NCBI GenBank assembly: GCA_037576215.1
Contig: JBANDB010000002.1
Span: 4,154,001 to 4,218,000 of the forward strand
DNA length: 64,000 bases
DNA from: Armillaria gallica
Lineage: Eukaryota; Basidiomycota; Agaricomycetes; Agaricales; Physalacriaceae
Reading direction: 5' to 3'
How positions within the stretch are numbered: the stretch's first letter is position 1; every line of letters begins with the position of its first letter. Positions 11,706-22,196 of this stretch are shown piece after piece. The notes under the pieces are model-generated. The model did not search any database. It saw only the letters and a list, made by a program, of their open reading frames with translations, and was not told the DNA's origin. The translations under genes and the position numbers were made by a program.

Positions 11706-13608
11706 CTAAATTTTCCAAGTTGCTGGGGTTGAAATGATCAGGATGCCTGTATTATGCTTATCCTCGGTACAGGTAATTCCATGGCTGCAGAGGGTGTCAG
11801 GTCTTGCAAATTGTACAGGAGGAACATAGCACACCTTATCATCGCTTTCTCAACTGCAGGTTTCAACTTCGCTTTCCTTTGTTTGGAATGTAGACCTTTG
11901 CCAACGATCACACGCAGAGACTTCCCGCCTTCTTGAGGACTGCTTTAAAGGCTTTCTCCGTCTTGATCACAGCCTCCGCCGTCAGCAGTCCATGCAAGTC
12001 GATGGTAGGTATAGGGTTAGCCTGTAATGAGCGATTGCGTGCTGGAAATATCCGTCATTAAAGCCCACAAAAAGAAGATTAAAAACTTACAATGGTAATG
12101 TCGTCGCGCTGCCCGCTCGTGTAACTTGTCTATTTCTCGATTGCAATCGTCGATTTCTTGCTTCAGAATGAATTCTTGGGCTCGGTCCTGTTGCTGGATG
12201 GCCTTGTTGAGGCGTGTCCTCAAGTCTTTCCTTGTCATCTCATATGACCATGCTTGCTTGCGTAGCGCCTCAGCCCGACTGCTGAGCATCGGCGAGTCGG
12301 GAGAAGTTATAGCGCTGGTTATCGATGGCGGTGAAGATGATGCAGAGCTATGGTCTTCTGGCAAAGTTGTGGTTCGCTGTAGTACGGTGGCTGGTGCTGG
12401 AACTGGGATAGCATCCAAGTTCTCCACCGGGACGGGCTCATCGATGGTCGCCAATGGCTCTGGATGAGCTGCAACAACACCAACCGAGGTGCTAGAACCC
12501 TGAATGAACAGTGGATCCTGCCGCAAAGACTCTTCATTCTCCTGATCTAACAAAAGAAGAGCCGGCGCATGGCGTAGATGTACAGGTGTCATCAACGGGT
12601 CGTCATCGACAGAACCGCCTACACCTTCACCAGTGTGAAATCCTACTGGGGTTTGTAATGGATCATCATTACTGCCAACGCTAATGTCTCCTTCAGCACG
12701 AAGCAGTACCGGAATCGCGTCACTGTCCGGCCCCGATGGAAGGCTTTCATTATGCGATGATTCGCACTGTAGGAGCATGGGTGGTGGTATAATGAGGTGA
12801 TTGAGCCTGGAGGAGGAGAAGGGCACCTCAACGGGCATGGCGCTCAGGATATTGGGACTCGATAGCGATTGTGGGGGTGGGGGAATGATAATACGAGGAG
12901 GTAAATCTTTGATCGGTGATTCCAGATGATCAGAGGCTTCTTCATTCTGCGCAGGATGATCTACCGCACCTTGATCATGCGGTGCTGCGGAGGAAGATGT
13001 CGGGTTTGGTGGAAGTGGTATTTGTCTATCGCCCACTTCGTATAGCAGAGTTGCCGGAGGGGTGGGAAGCTGGGAAGAAGGAGCGAAAGGACGACTTGGC
13101 TCTATAGAGCTCGCGGTGACTGGTACTGAAATAGTAACATCAGAGGCCCTGTCTTCACTGCGAGTAGTGTCAATAATCCTATCAATCACTGGCCTGACGG
13201 GGCCAGGCCTCACTTCTGCTCGAGGAAAGCGACGAACGGGGAGGTAATGGGGGCCGTGTATTCGGTGTACACTGTTCGTCTGCTACCACTGGATTTCCTC
13301 TCATGAGTAGTGTCGTGCCCATGATGCGTGCCCAGAGCTTCCGAGAACAACACCCCCAAGATTGTCCAGAGAATTGTCAGAAAGACTGAGACAATATTGT
13401 CGGATAGTAAGAGGTCGAGGGCTATTCGCAGCAGATATCCTAGGTATGAAACTCTTGGATCAGGGGAGGCATTGGCGGAGTAATGAACGCAAACGCCTTC
13501 CCAGAAGCCAAGAAGCATTGGGCCGATCCTGCTTCTCTGTGAGCCGCTAGTGAATTGGAGGGCGAAACGGATCCCAAGGCCTGCTATAGCGATAAAGATA
13601 CTGTCCAT
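11706..13608 (-). CDS. Smr-domain protein with N-terminal membrane segment (apparent frameshifts)
   Basis: The N-terminus (MDSIFIAIAGLGIRFALQ, SDNIVSVFLTILWTILGVL) is hydrophobic. A long Pro/Ser-rich linker leads to a helical block (SRAEALRKQAWSYEMTRKDL) and a C-terminal Smr domain: PTIDLHGLLTAEAV, then LRVIVGKGLHSKQRKAK, and after an intron of about 50 nt GITC...NTGILIIST. Smr domains are nucleases or RNA-binding units of MutS2-like proteins. Two frame breaks occur. One at 11929-11934 lies inside the Smr domain (AVLK|EGGKSLRV) and is explained by one missing base in GG. The other, at about 13238, may be a missing C in CCCC or a 73-nt intron. The stop is TAG 11706-11708. Nuclease activity is not shown. 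Confidence 0.72.
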
Positions 13609-13914
13609 GCTGGCGTAAATTGTGGTACATGATGAAGCCTCATTGAAGCCGTGCTACCCTCTCAGGGAACTGGTCCAGGGCACGAGGCGCAGAAGATGTT
13701 GACGGTACGTAATAAAGTATTGAAAGCCGCTTTCATTTCGGGCGGACGTTGCGGGCACAGCCGGGACGTCACGATCAGGTGACAGTGTGACGGTCGCGAC
13801 CTCAGCGCCTTTGTTGACCTCGACACTACCTCGACTATCGCATCACCTCCAGCGACACTGTCAGTGCGTTTCTCTGACTCTACATAAACTGGGCTTAGGG
13901 TTCGTGTGAACAGA

Positions 13915-16900
13915 ATGTCCAGTTATCAACAACACTATTATCAGGATTATGCCAATGAAGATGACAGCGAAGACACCGACGACTGCGAAGAGGAATCCGA
14001 AATCACGGAGTATCTTTCATCACACTCTCACCAATCGCAGCCACACTACGCTGAGCCAACGTCACCTGATCAAATGTACGCGCCTTTGGAATCGTCGTCG
14101 TCAATTCCGCGATACCAACCAGGTCAAGCATTGGCCCCCATTCTGACCGGAGAGACCCTGAATATAGATGATATCCGGTCATCGCCCCATTCCTCTTCGG
14201 ATCCATTTTCAGGGTCTCCTACAGACTACGCGGGCCAACCCAGTTACTATCCCGACCAAGATTATGTGCCGCCATTCACACTAACAGATACCCACTCAGG
14301 CGTTTTCACCGCGGGCACGGGCGCTGCGTACGCTTCCGGATACCTCTCCCGTGCTTCCTACGTGCCACCTCGTTCTCGGTCTCCGACTCCTGCTGTCGAC
14401 GATGAAGACTATCATGTTGTCGGCGACGAGAGTTATCACTATACAGGAGAATCTCAAGATCCAGAGAAAGGGGAGTATGTTGATGCATACCACGGACAGC
14501 CCGATTATCCGACAGAATACAACAGCCACTATCCAGTCCAGTTGTCAAAGCAGGAATCCATATACTCTGCAGCTAGCGAGTCCGACTCAACACCTGTGGA
14601 AACGCGCCATTTCGGTACCGCACCCAAAGGTCGCACAGAGCGCCGGCATCTGAAAAGGACTGTTGCTTTGAAGAATGGTCATCTCGTCACGGATCTCCCG
14701 ATTCCGCCCAAACTTGTTCTACCATGGCGAGGATCCCCAGAGACGTTGCACACTCGGTATTCAGCAGTGACTTGTGACCCGGATGACTTTGCACGGAGCG
14801 GATACAGTCTACGACAGTTTGAATCGAAGCGGACCACAGAAATTTTCATTGTCATAACAATGTATAATGTAAGTTGAATCTCTGGAGTGCAGGCGTTTGT
14901 GATGACCCCATGGAATTTCAGGAAGATGAAGTTCTATTCTGCAGAACATTGTATGGGGTCATGCGGAATATATCTCAGCTGTGCGCGCGCAAAAATTCGA
15001 AGACGTGGGGACGTAATGGATGGCAGAAAGTGAGAAACAACAGTATACTGATATTTGTCGAGCGCTTATGATTCAATCAGGTCGTCGTTTGCATCGTCGC
15101 AGACGGCCGAAAGAAAATACATCCTAGAGTGCTGGATTGCCTCACACTACTAGGCGTTTACCAGGAGGTTCCAAAGGACATCACAGGCTTGAGAAAGGGC
15201 TTCAATGTCGATATGGTCTCCGCCCATCTCTATGAATACACAACATCCTTTGGGCTCGACCCAAATTTGCATTTCAAGTACCCCGACAAAGGAATCGTCC
15301 CTACGCAAATTATTTTCTGTATGAAGGAGAAGAATCAGAAGAAGATCAATAGCCATAGATGGTTCTTCAATGCGTTCGCTCCTCTGCTACAGGTGAGCTG
15401 GTAATATCTGCCATTACCATCCTAATTCTTTTATTAGCCCAAAGTATGCGTACTGCTGGACGTGGGAACATGCCCCGGAAGTAACAGCATTTATCGTCTA
15501 TGGAAGACGTTCGATCTGAATTCCAATGTTGGTGGGGCTTGCGGTGAAATCGCCGCCTTCAAAGGGAAGCGATGGTCGCTTTTGCTTAATCCGTTAGGTA
15601 CGAGCTGATATCTTGCCCTGATGCTGAGGAACTCACGCAACAATTCTTGTCCTAGTTGCTGCCCAGAACTTTGAATACAAGAATAGTTCAATATTGGATA
15701 AGCCCACGGAATCCATGTTCGGATATATTAGCGTCTTGGTACGTCCAATTTGCGCCTATTGGCTGGGTACTAATTTGCAACTGACCAGCCTGGGGCATTC
15801 TCTGCGTATCGGTATGTCTCGACCTCGCACGCTTGTGGCATTGCTGAAAACGTGCACCTAGATATTTTGCTCTGCAAAACGAAAACGGTGTAGGGCCGCT
15901 AGCTTCCTATTTCAAAGGGGAAGTATTGCACGGCCGTGATACAGACATCTTCACCTCTAACATGTGTAAGTATTTAATACTCATCCTCAGGTCACTATTT
16001 TGATCGTAACTCTACACCCAGATCTCGCAGAAGATGTAAGGAACTTGTGTCCCTTTCTGAGCCCAGTTTTACTCTTCTCTTCTAGCGTATACTCTGCTTT
16101 GAACTCGTGGCGAAGGCAAAATCAAACTGGTGATTGTAGTGCTCTTGGATCGCCCTCGGTTGCTAACTCTCTTATAGGGTTCTACGATATGTCAAAGGCG
16201 CCATTGGAGAGACGGATGTGCCTGATGCTCTACCAGAATTTATGAGTCAGCGTCGCCGATGGCTCAATGGATCCTTCTTTGCTGCAACATATGCTATTGC
16301 TCATACCCCGCAAATATGGCGTTCCGGACACAGTCTCTCACGGAAAATAAGTTTAACGATCGAGACGATGTATAATGTCATGAATCTAACGTTCTCGTGG
16401 TTCAGCATCGTAAGGCTTTTCTGATTTACCATCTAAATGCCGCTGAACAAATTTACAGGGAAACTTTTACTTGTTCTTTGTGCGCCGTTTCTTGTTGTGA
16501 TGAAGCCGTTGTCTAATCCCAGTACGTTACAGGTCGTCCTGACGTCTTCTCTAGAAGACAGCGCATTTGGAGTATCTGGAATCAAATATCTTAATTGGTT
16601 CGCTCAGGTTGGTCTTGTCAATTTGGTTCTGCAGCGCAATGCCAATGCCGTGCAGTACTTTTTAGCATCCATCATAATATCACTATTCTTCATGTCTATG
16701 AGCATTAAACCCCAAACGTACGCTTCCTTCCATCACTACTAGCTCAAATAAGTGACTGGTGTCTTTGTTAGGGCAAAATGGAAGTACAAGGCCTTGTCGA
16801 TTGCTCTTTGCGTCTGCATGATATATATGCTTACCGCATCCGTTGTTTGCGCGCTGAAAGCATACTCGCAAGGAGGTAGTGCGAACGTCATCATGCTCTT

Positions 16901-17799
16901 TAGTGTGATTATTACTTTTGGCAGTAAGTTCTCGCAGCAGCTTGATATACAAAGCTAATTCTTGTCGTTTAGTCTATGCTATCAGCAGCGTGATAGCATT
17001 GGATCCGTCACATATGGTGACGAGTTTCCTGCCATATATGCTTCTTTCCCCGACGTACATCAATATTCTCCAGATGTGAGCTCTGCTCTTCGACCATCAT
17101 ATGGTATCTGACGTTTCCCCCTTCAGCTATGCATTCTCAAATTTGGACGACGTAAGCATTTCTTGATATCTGTTTGAGATTACTAGACGTGCATTGCGTT
17201 GCAGATTTCTTGGGGGACCAAACAGGATGCCGAGGTTGAGCCGGAAGGGATGGTGGTGCGGCCAACTGCTTCCCAGGTGGACCTCGACTTCTATACAGAA
17301 GCCTCGACAAATGAATTGTATGAGGAGGCTATAGCGAATCTCAAGAATCGGACTCCGGTCGTAAAATCCAAGTCTACGTCGCTTTCTGAACACGAAAAGG
17401 CACAAGCAGCTAAAGAGTACTATGCAAGCATACGTACCAATGTAAGCGATAGTCTCTTTGAAGATTTCCTAGATTTCACCAATCTTTTGTAGGTTTTACT
17501 CACTTGGGTTTTGACAAATGTACGTCCGAAAAGTATGGACTTATATTTCATCCTTATTGGTTTCCTCTCAGGGTATTCTACTGGCGCTGATATTGGGAAG
17601 CGGCAGCAATACTACCACCACTTTTAGCGAGGGATACACTCGTGCGAAGACATACCTGACCTTCATTCTCGTCTTAACGACGCTCGCCAACTCTATCGTA
17701 CGTCGCTGTCAATGCCCTCTATCCTGTTATACTAATAAGATTATTCAGCGCTTCGTTGCATCTACAATATATCTCCTCATCACCCTCATAACGGGGTAG
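13915..17799 (+). CDS. CHS: Chitin synthase (division 1, class I-III type)
   Basis: The enzyme polymerises N-acetylglucosamine from UDP-GlcNAc into chitin at the plasma membrane. From ATG 13915 there is an acidic, disordered N-terminus of about 240 residues, then [17 protein letters not shown] start of the glycosyltransferase domain, [58 protein letters not shown] and the catalytic [12 protein letters not shown]. The C-terminus holds about seven membrane segments and ends LLITLITG. More than fifteen introns of about 50 nt interrupt it; the EDR motif is itself cut by two introns near 15965 and 16036. No frame defect was noticed. The region upstream contains several TGACGT-type half sites. Confidence 0.92.
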
Positions 17800-17944
17800 A
17801 CCAAATAACATATCTTTACTTATAGGTATTATTATACATGGCCTGAAAACTAGACACCAAGATATAATCCGCCGTAACGCAACAGTACTAGTTCAAAACA
17901 TACCCTACACACTCCTGTGTTCTTTGGAGGATTATGTAGCACAT

Positions 17945-19262
17945 CTACGGAAATAGATAAGCATAAAAAGACATAGGAGCCTGTGACGCCTGTGCGGTTC
18001 TCCGGACTGGCCTACGGAGTTTGCATGCTGGCGAGCGTGAAGGAGATGAAGCGGACCGGACTTGACGCAAACGGGTACGCAAGGGTAAAGAACGCCGTGG
18101 CGTGACGTCTGCGTCTTGGTCCATTGTCAAGGATGCTAAGCTTGCAGACACGCCGTGTTCATCGTCTGCCTCGATATCTGAGCCTCCAATGACGGACCAT
18201 ACCTCATCAAAGTCTGGTTCAACATCTGCGACGGGTGATAAAGGTGGGGAATTCTCGGGCACAACGGATAAACCTGTGGCAACATCGTTTAGAGACTCAA
18301 CGTCGGAGGTGAATTCTGAATCAGTGTCAAATTGAGAAGAAGTATCGATGTCAGTCACTGGGGGAGTTGCAGGGTCAAGGGCGCGTGTGAGTCTGGACGA
18401 GTGACGTTGGGGCGCAGAAGGTAAGTAAGACGTTCACCGTCCACTTCTTTGCCTACAGAAATGATCAATAACAACGGTAAAAGGTTGGTTGATGGTGCTC
18501 ACTGTAGCTGACAATTTCATGGTACCGGGCGCAACAATGCACGACATATCTGCCGAAGGCATCGTCGTCAGTACACCAGACCAACTGCAGTGGGGTGCGG
18601 GACACTTCAAAGACGGTTCCAGTATTACCGATAGCTCTCCTGACCCCCGTGCTCGTAGTCTGAGGAGTGTCTGGCGACATGACTGTCCCACCGACATGCA
18701 ACCAATCGACAACTTCCTGCTCTATGTCCTCGACAAGAAGCTGCGCACGCCTACCAGCCTTACGAAGATCCCGTCGCATCCCCTTAAGACTGAGTGAAAA
18801 GCGGCCGGCATTGGCTGAGTTGGGATCTCTAGTCGGGAGATGGGCTCCGGGGACTTTGGCAGTGCGAGGAAGATACGACGGTAAGGGTTCAGGAAATGTG
18901 GTCTTGTTGGACGGCGGATCCAAAACGTAGTCTTTCTTTGTCGCAGAGATAATATGAGGGTTACCGACGAAACGGGCTATAAGCTTATCTTTGAATACAA
19001 GGGTACTGGGATCAGGATTGGCGAAGACAGACCGTTCTCTTTGCGCTTAATCCACCTCTTGCCGTCATTGTCGTCCCTCCTTCTTGCCTTCTTTGAGGGA
19101 TGGGTAGAGAGATGTTGGAGGGGAAAGTTTAGATGCATGAAGATGGGCGAAACGGTCCGTGAGGCCACGATTGCGCAGAATGGATGGGAAAGACAGAGGA
19201 ACTGGGCCTTGGTCTTGGTTCATAGAGTTAACATTTGAAACATCGTCGCTGCTGTCCGCCAT
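17945..19262 (-). CDS. R3H-domain protein with R3H-associated N-terminus (apparent frameshifts)
   Basis: The product starts MADSSDDVSNVNSMNQDQGP. Conserved pieces are RRDDNDGKRWIKRKEN and KLIARFVGNPHII (the fungal R3H-associated N-terminal region), RRDLRKAGRRAQLLVEDIEQ, and FGRYVVHCCARYHEIVSYS, which fits an R3H single-strand nucleic-acid-binding domain. The acidic tail ends SFYAYLFP. Function is unknown; I infer RNA or ssDNA binding. Two frame breaks are needed: at 19077-19086 (between KEGKK and RRDDNDG) and in the GGGG run at 18409-18412 (CCCC on the coding strand). Both are solved by one added base. Introns at about 19034 and 18490 are GT-AG. Confidence 0.72.
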
Positions 19263-19694
19263 TGTAACAATATCGACGAGGGCGGTAGTGGTCGAGTAGA
19301 AAGTGACTACCAGTGAGTCGCGGTCCGCCAGCCGTGTCCCGGATCCGCAATGATGCATGACTGGTTCTGGATGACTCCGACATCGTACGGCTTTGCAGAT
19401 GAGACTACTGTGAGGTATGTTACATTCCAAGATGAGTAAATTATCTATGATAATGTCTAACTACGAGCATGAACAACGAAGAAATGGGCAATGAAGATCA
19501 GATACAGTTTGATACAAAGATAGATAAGAACCGATTATATGGCTACAAGATGTTTTGACAGGAAATCCAAAAGAAATAATCCATGAATATCGGATGAGTA
19601 ATAAATGAAGTCTTTCGAGAATTCAGAGAGAAAGTCCCGACCCGGATTCGAAATTCTTTCATCTGGATCGTTCAGCAGCTGTCTCCGATGGGTC
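19263..19694. other. Intergenic, no gene seen
   Basis: Short open frames here are poor and lack homology I can recognise. It should contain the R3H promoter and the 3' end of the small gene at 19695. Confidence 0.4.
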
Positions 19695-20072
19695 CTAGGC
19701 CTTCGCCTGTAGCGCAGTCGTGTTCTTGGAGCTGAACTGGAAGGGCGACAACAACATCGATGGCGGGACATTCTCGTCATGGTTCTGCTGCTGTTCTGCC
19801 CCGTGCGCCGAAAAGTCGAGTCTCCTGGCTCGAACGCCGTGCGCGCCGGCCCCTCTTGGGTCGTCGCTGTTATGGTCCGTAGACGAGCTCGTTCGTCCCT
19901 TGGGTCGTGGCGTGGCGAGGACAGAAGAGCTGTAGAACGTGCCAGTTTGCGCCACGGGAGTGGAATAGTTCGAGGGAGGTCGCTGGGCGGAAGTAGGGGT
20001 AGGTGAAGGTGTCGGCGCCTGAGAAATGGGGCGCAACTGAGCATCCTTTCTGGTGGCACTTCTCGTTTGCAT
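19695..20072 (-). CDS. Small unknown protein (125 residues)
   Basis: A single-exon ORF starting MQTRSATRKDAQLRPIS. It is rich in Ser, Thr, Pro and Gln and probably disordered. Two short blocks look constrained: ARRLDFSAHG (an RxL-like cyclin-docking pattern) and DENVPPSMLLSPFQFSS near the C-terminus with an SP site. I do not recognise the family. The ORF is long for its composition and has good upstream spacing, so I think it is real, but this is not certain. Function is unknown; the cell-cycle idea rests only on short motifs. Confidence 0.5.
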   Translation of the reverse strand: MQTRSATRKDAQLRPISQAPTPSPTPTSAQRPPSNYSTPVAQTGTFYSSSVLATPRPKGRTSSSTDHNSDDPRGAGAHGVRARRLDFSAHGAEQQQNHDENVPPSMLLSPFQFSSKNTTALQAKA

Positions 20073-20683
20073 GATGGCGGGTAAGTAAGAGGGTAAGTTT
20101 GGTGATTGGCGCCGTTGCACAATTGCTGTGACGCTTGTTGCCCTTTTATAGGTGATATTAGTACAGGGCCACTTTGTCTCAATTCATGTCTGGAAAAACG
20201 TTACCTTGGTTTTTCTTGTTCTATAGTCAAAGCGCACTGGGCAACCGAGGGACAAGACCAACCTTATACACTGCACGGCAATAAATCGTCACCTTTTTAT
20301 GGCACATGTCTTGGGTACCGAGGGCCTATTTGTGCCCAAACTAGCTCGGAGTTGACTCGTGGTAAGAGTCAAGGCTCTCAGCGGGAATGGTCTGCGCTCC
20401 AGCCCCTCGTACCATTTCACGCCCGAATTTCAATTAACGCACATGACCGCGCTAAAGAACCGCGTGGTGATGATCTTTGTCGCGACAAAAGTCAATAGTC
20501 GCAACAATTTCCGGACATTAAAATATTAACTGCCTATACAGTACATGAATGACCGAGAAATATAAGAGTGGCAGGACTTTCTTTCCCTACTTTCATCACG
20601 CTTGTCTAATCTCCTCACGCAATCTCTCCGTGTCTGAGTCCACCAGCTCTTCACCTTGCCTTCGCCTTCGCCTTCTTTCCACG
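20073..20683. promoter_or_regulatory. Divergent intergenic region
   Basis: About 610 bp between the small minus-strand gene and the plus-strand gene near 20684. No convincing coding exon. The right end is pyrimidine-rich (about 20580-20680), as in fungal core promoters. Confidence 0.35.
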
Positions 20684-21807
20684 ATGAACTTCTATCAGCC
20701 GTTCATGCCACATCACCGGCACCCGTTGAACCTGCCACTCTTCAACACATCCATTCCGAAACGCGCGCCTCTTCCCAAACGCGTTCCTCTTTGGGCCAAC
20801 CAGCGCGCTCAGGCAACGAAGACAGCCAAGGTCACGAAAGCTCACAAACGATCCACCCAAGCGCACGGTGCCTCACAGAAAGTACGGACGAGAAACTATT
20901 GCAGAGGCTCTTCGACGTCGCAACACTAGCATCGGTGCTGCTCGTACAACCAAACTTCCTGGCTGTAATCCGCCCCTCCCCGAAGAGGACAATATCGCGA
21001 GTAGCCAGGCAGATAATGTGGACGAGCTAGTCAAATCTCTGGATTCCACCCACCTCTACATTCTCACAGCGCACAGATGTCAAATGGCTTTCGATACTAA
21101 CCTCTCCCCCGATGTGATGAGAGAACGGATGCGGGCGATTGAAGACCGCGACGCAGCTGCCGCAGAAGAGAGGTTGAAACGTCGTCTGCGACAACAAAAG
21201 GCCGCGCGCGAAGAACAAAGGAAGAAGGCTGAAAAACTGAAGAAGCAGCAAGATCAGGAAGCAAAGCGGCGGCGACAGGAACAGGAACAGGAACAGAAAA
21301 AGAGCGCAAACGCAAGCTGGAGGAGGAGGCACGGAAAGCCAAGATTCCTCCTCCTCGTGCGCCACCGTTAAAGCCGGTGAGTATATTTTCTACGTCCTAT
21401 AACTACCCTGATTGAGGTTGTTCTGTTAGACTCGCGAAGAGTCACCTTCGGCCGTGCTGTACCGTCTGTACGAATCGAAATGGGCGGTTTTAAAGTCAGG
21501 CAATCTAACGCCAACCGACCAGCCTACATTTTCCAACTTTCCGTGGCCGTGTTTCGAGACCGTCTCCGCAGAGGGAGACCTCACGTCTGAGAAAGTTCGC
21601 AGATTTCTATTGGATCCTGCTAGGCCCAACGCGAAAGACAAGAGCAAGAAAGAGATCATCAAGGAAGAGCTGTTGAGATGGCATCCGGACAAGTTTGTGA
21701 AGGTACTTCCGTTGGTGTATGAGAACGAGAGGGACAAGGTTAGTGCTGCAGCGAAGACGGTCGGGAGGGTGATAACGGATTTGTTGCCTGAGTTCGCTCG
21801 TGCATAG
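20684..21807 (+). CDS. Coiled-coil protein with C-terminal HPD (J-like) motif (apparent frameshifts)
   Basis: The central part (YGRETIAEALRRRNTS ... a long charged helix of KK, QE and RR repeats) is followed, after an intron at about 21380, by LYRLYESKWAVLKSG, FSNFPWPCFETV, VRRFLLDPARP and LLRWHPDKFVKVLP. The WHPDKF box resembles the HPD loop of J-domains and the C-terminus of NFKBIL1; this layout recurs in unnamed Agaricomycetes proteins. The frame must shift at the A-run 21297-21301 (one A missing, giving KKERKRKLEEEARKAK) and again near 20880, so the N-terminus is unsettled: 20684 is the best-placed ATG, but another frame is open from about 20656. Function is unknown. Confidence 0.6.
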
Positions 21808-22196
21808 ATAGCTAGTAAATTTGCTGTTTCCATAAGAACAAGTAGAGTAACACAATTATGAATAGATTATGTTTCAATGAAGTTCAGTGGAGCGAACCTC
21901 GTTTCACAGTGGAGCTCACGCGGTTTTCATCGGCGTCCCTCTGAAAGTTTGGATCTCTTGCTCAAAGCTCTGACGAAAGCTGTTTACTTATCCTATGTCG
22001 GAGGATCCTTGGCCTGCTGTTGTGCTTTCTTGACTGCAAGAACAACTCAGGACGGTGTGTATCCGGACAGAAAGCACAAATCGGGTAAACCCCGGAATGG
22101 AGCCGAGGCCTGTGCCAAGCAGAAACAAATAACGTGACTTGGTTTGAACTTCGCGTGCCACATTTCAACCATTCCCCTTTGCGCGAAACCCCCATC
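21808..22196 (+). promoter_or_regulatory. RAD21 promoter with TTTGCGCGAAA element
   Basis: The last 20 bases before the RAD21 ATG hold TTTGCGCGAAA (22178-22188), a near-palindrome matching E2F and fungal SBF/MBF-type sites. Cohesin kleisin genes are known to be transcribed at G1/S in yeasts. Nothing else in this 390-bp gap looks coding. Confidence 0.5.

Noticed and set aside
12319..12537. Alternative frames inside the Smr linker
   Set aside because: The linker is low-complexity Ser/Pro-rich DNA, which leaves several frames open by chance.
13216..13290. Certain frameshift in the Smr gene N-terminal half
   Set aside because: A 73-nt GT-AG intron also joins the two frames, so this break was not counted as firm evidence of a missing base.
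21027..21365. Leu/Phe-rich minus-strand ORF of 112 codons
   Set aside because: It is the antisense shadow of the Lys/Gln/Glu-rich coiled coil on the plus strand; hydrophobic runs arise from reversed charged codons.
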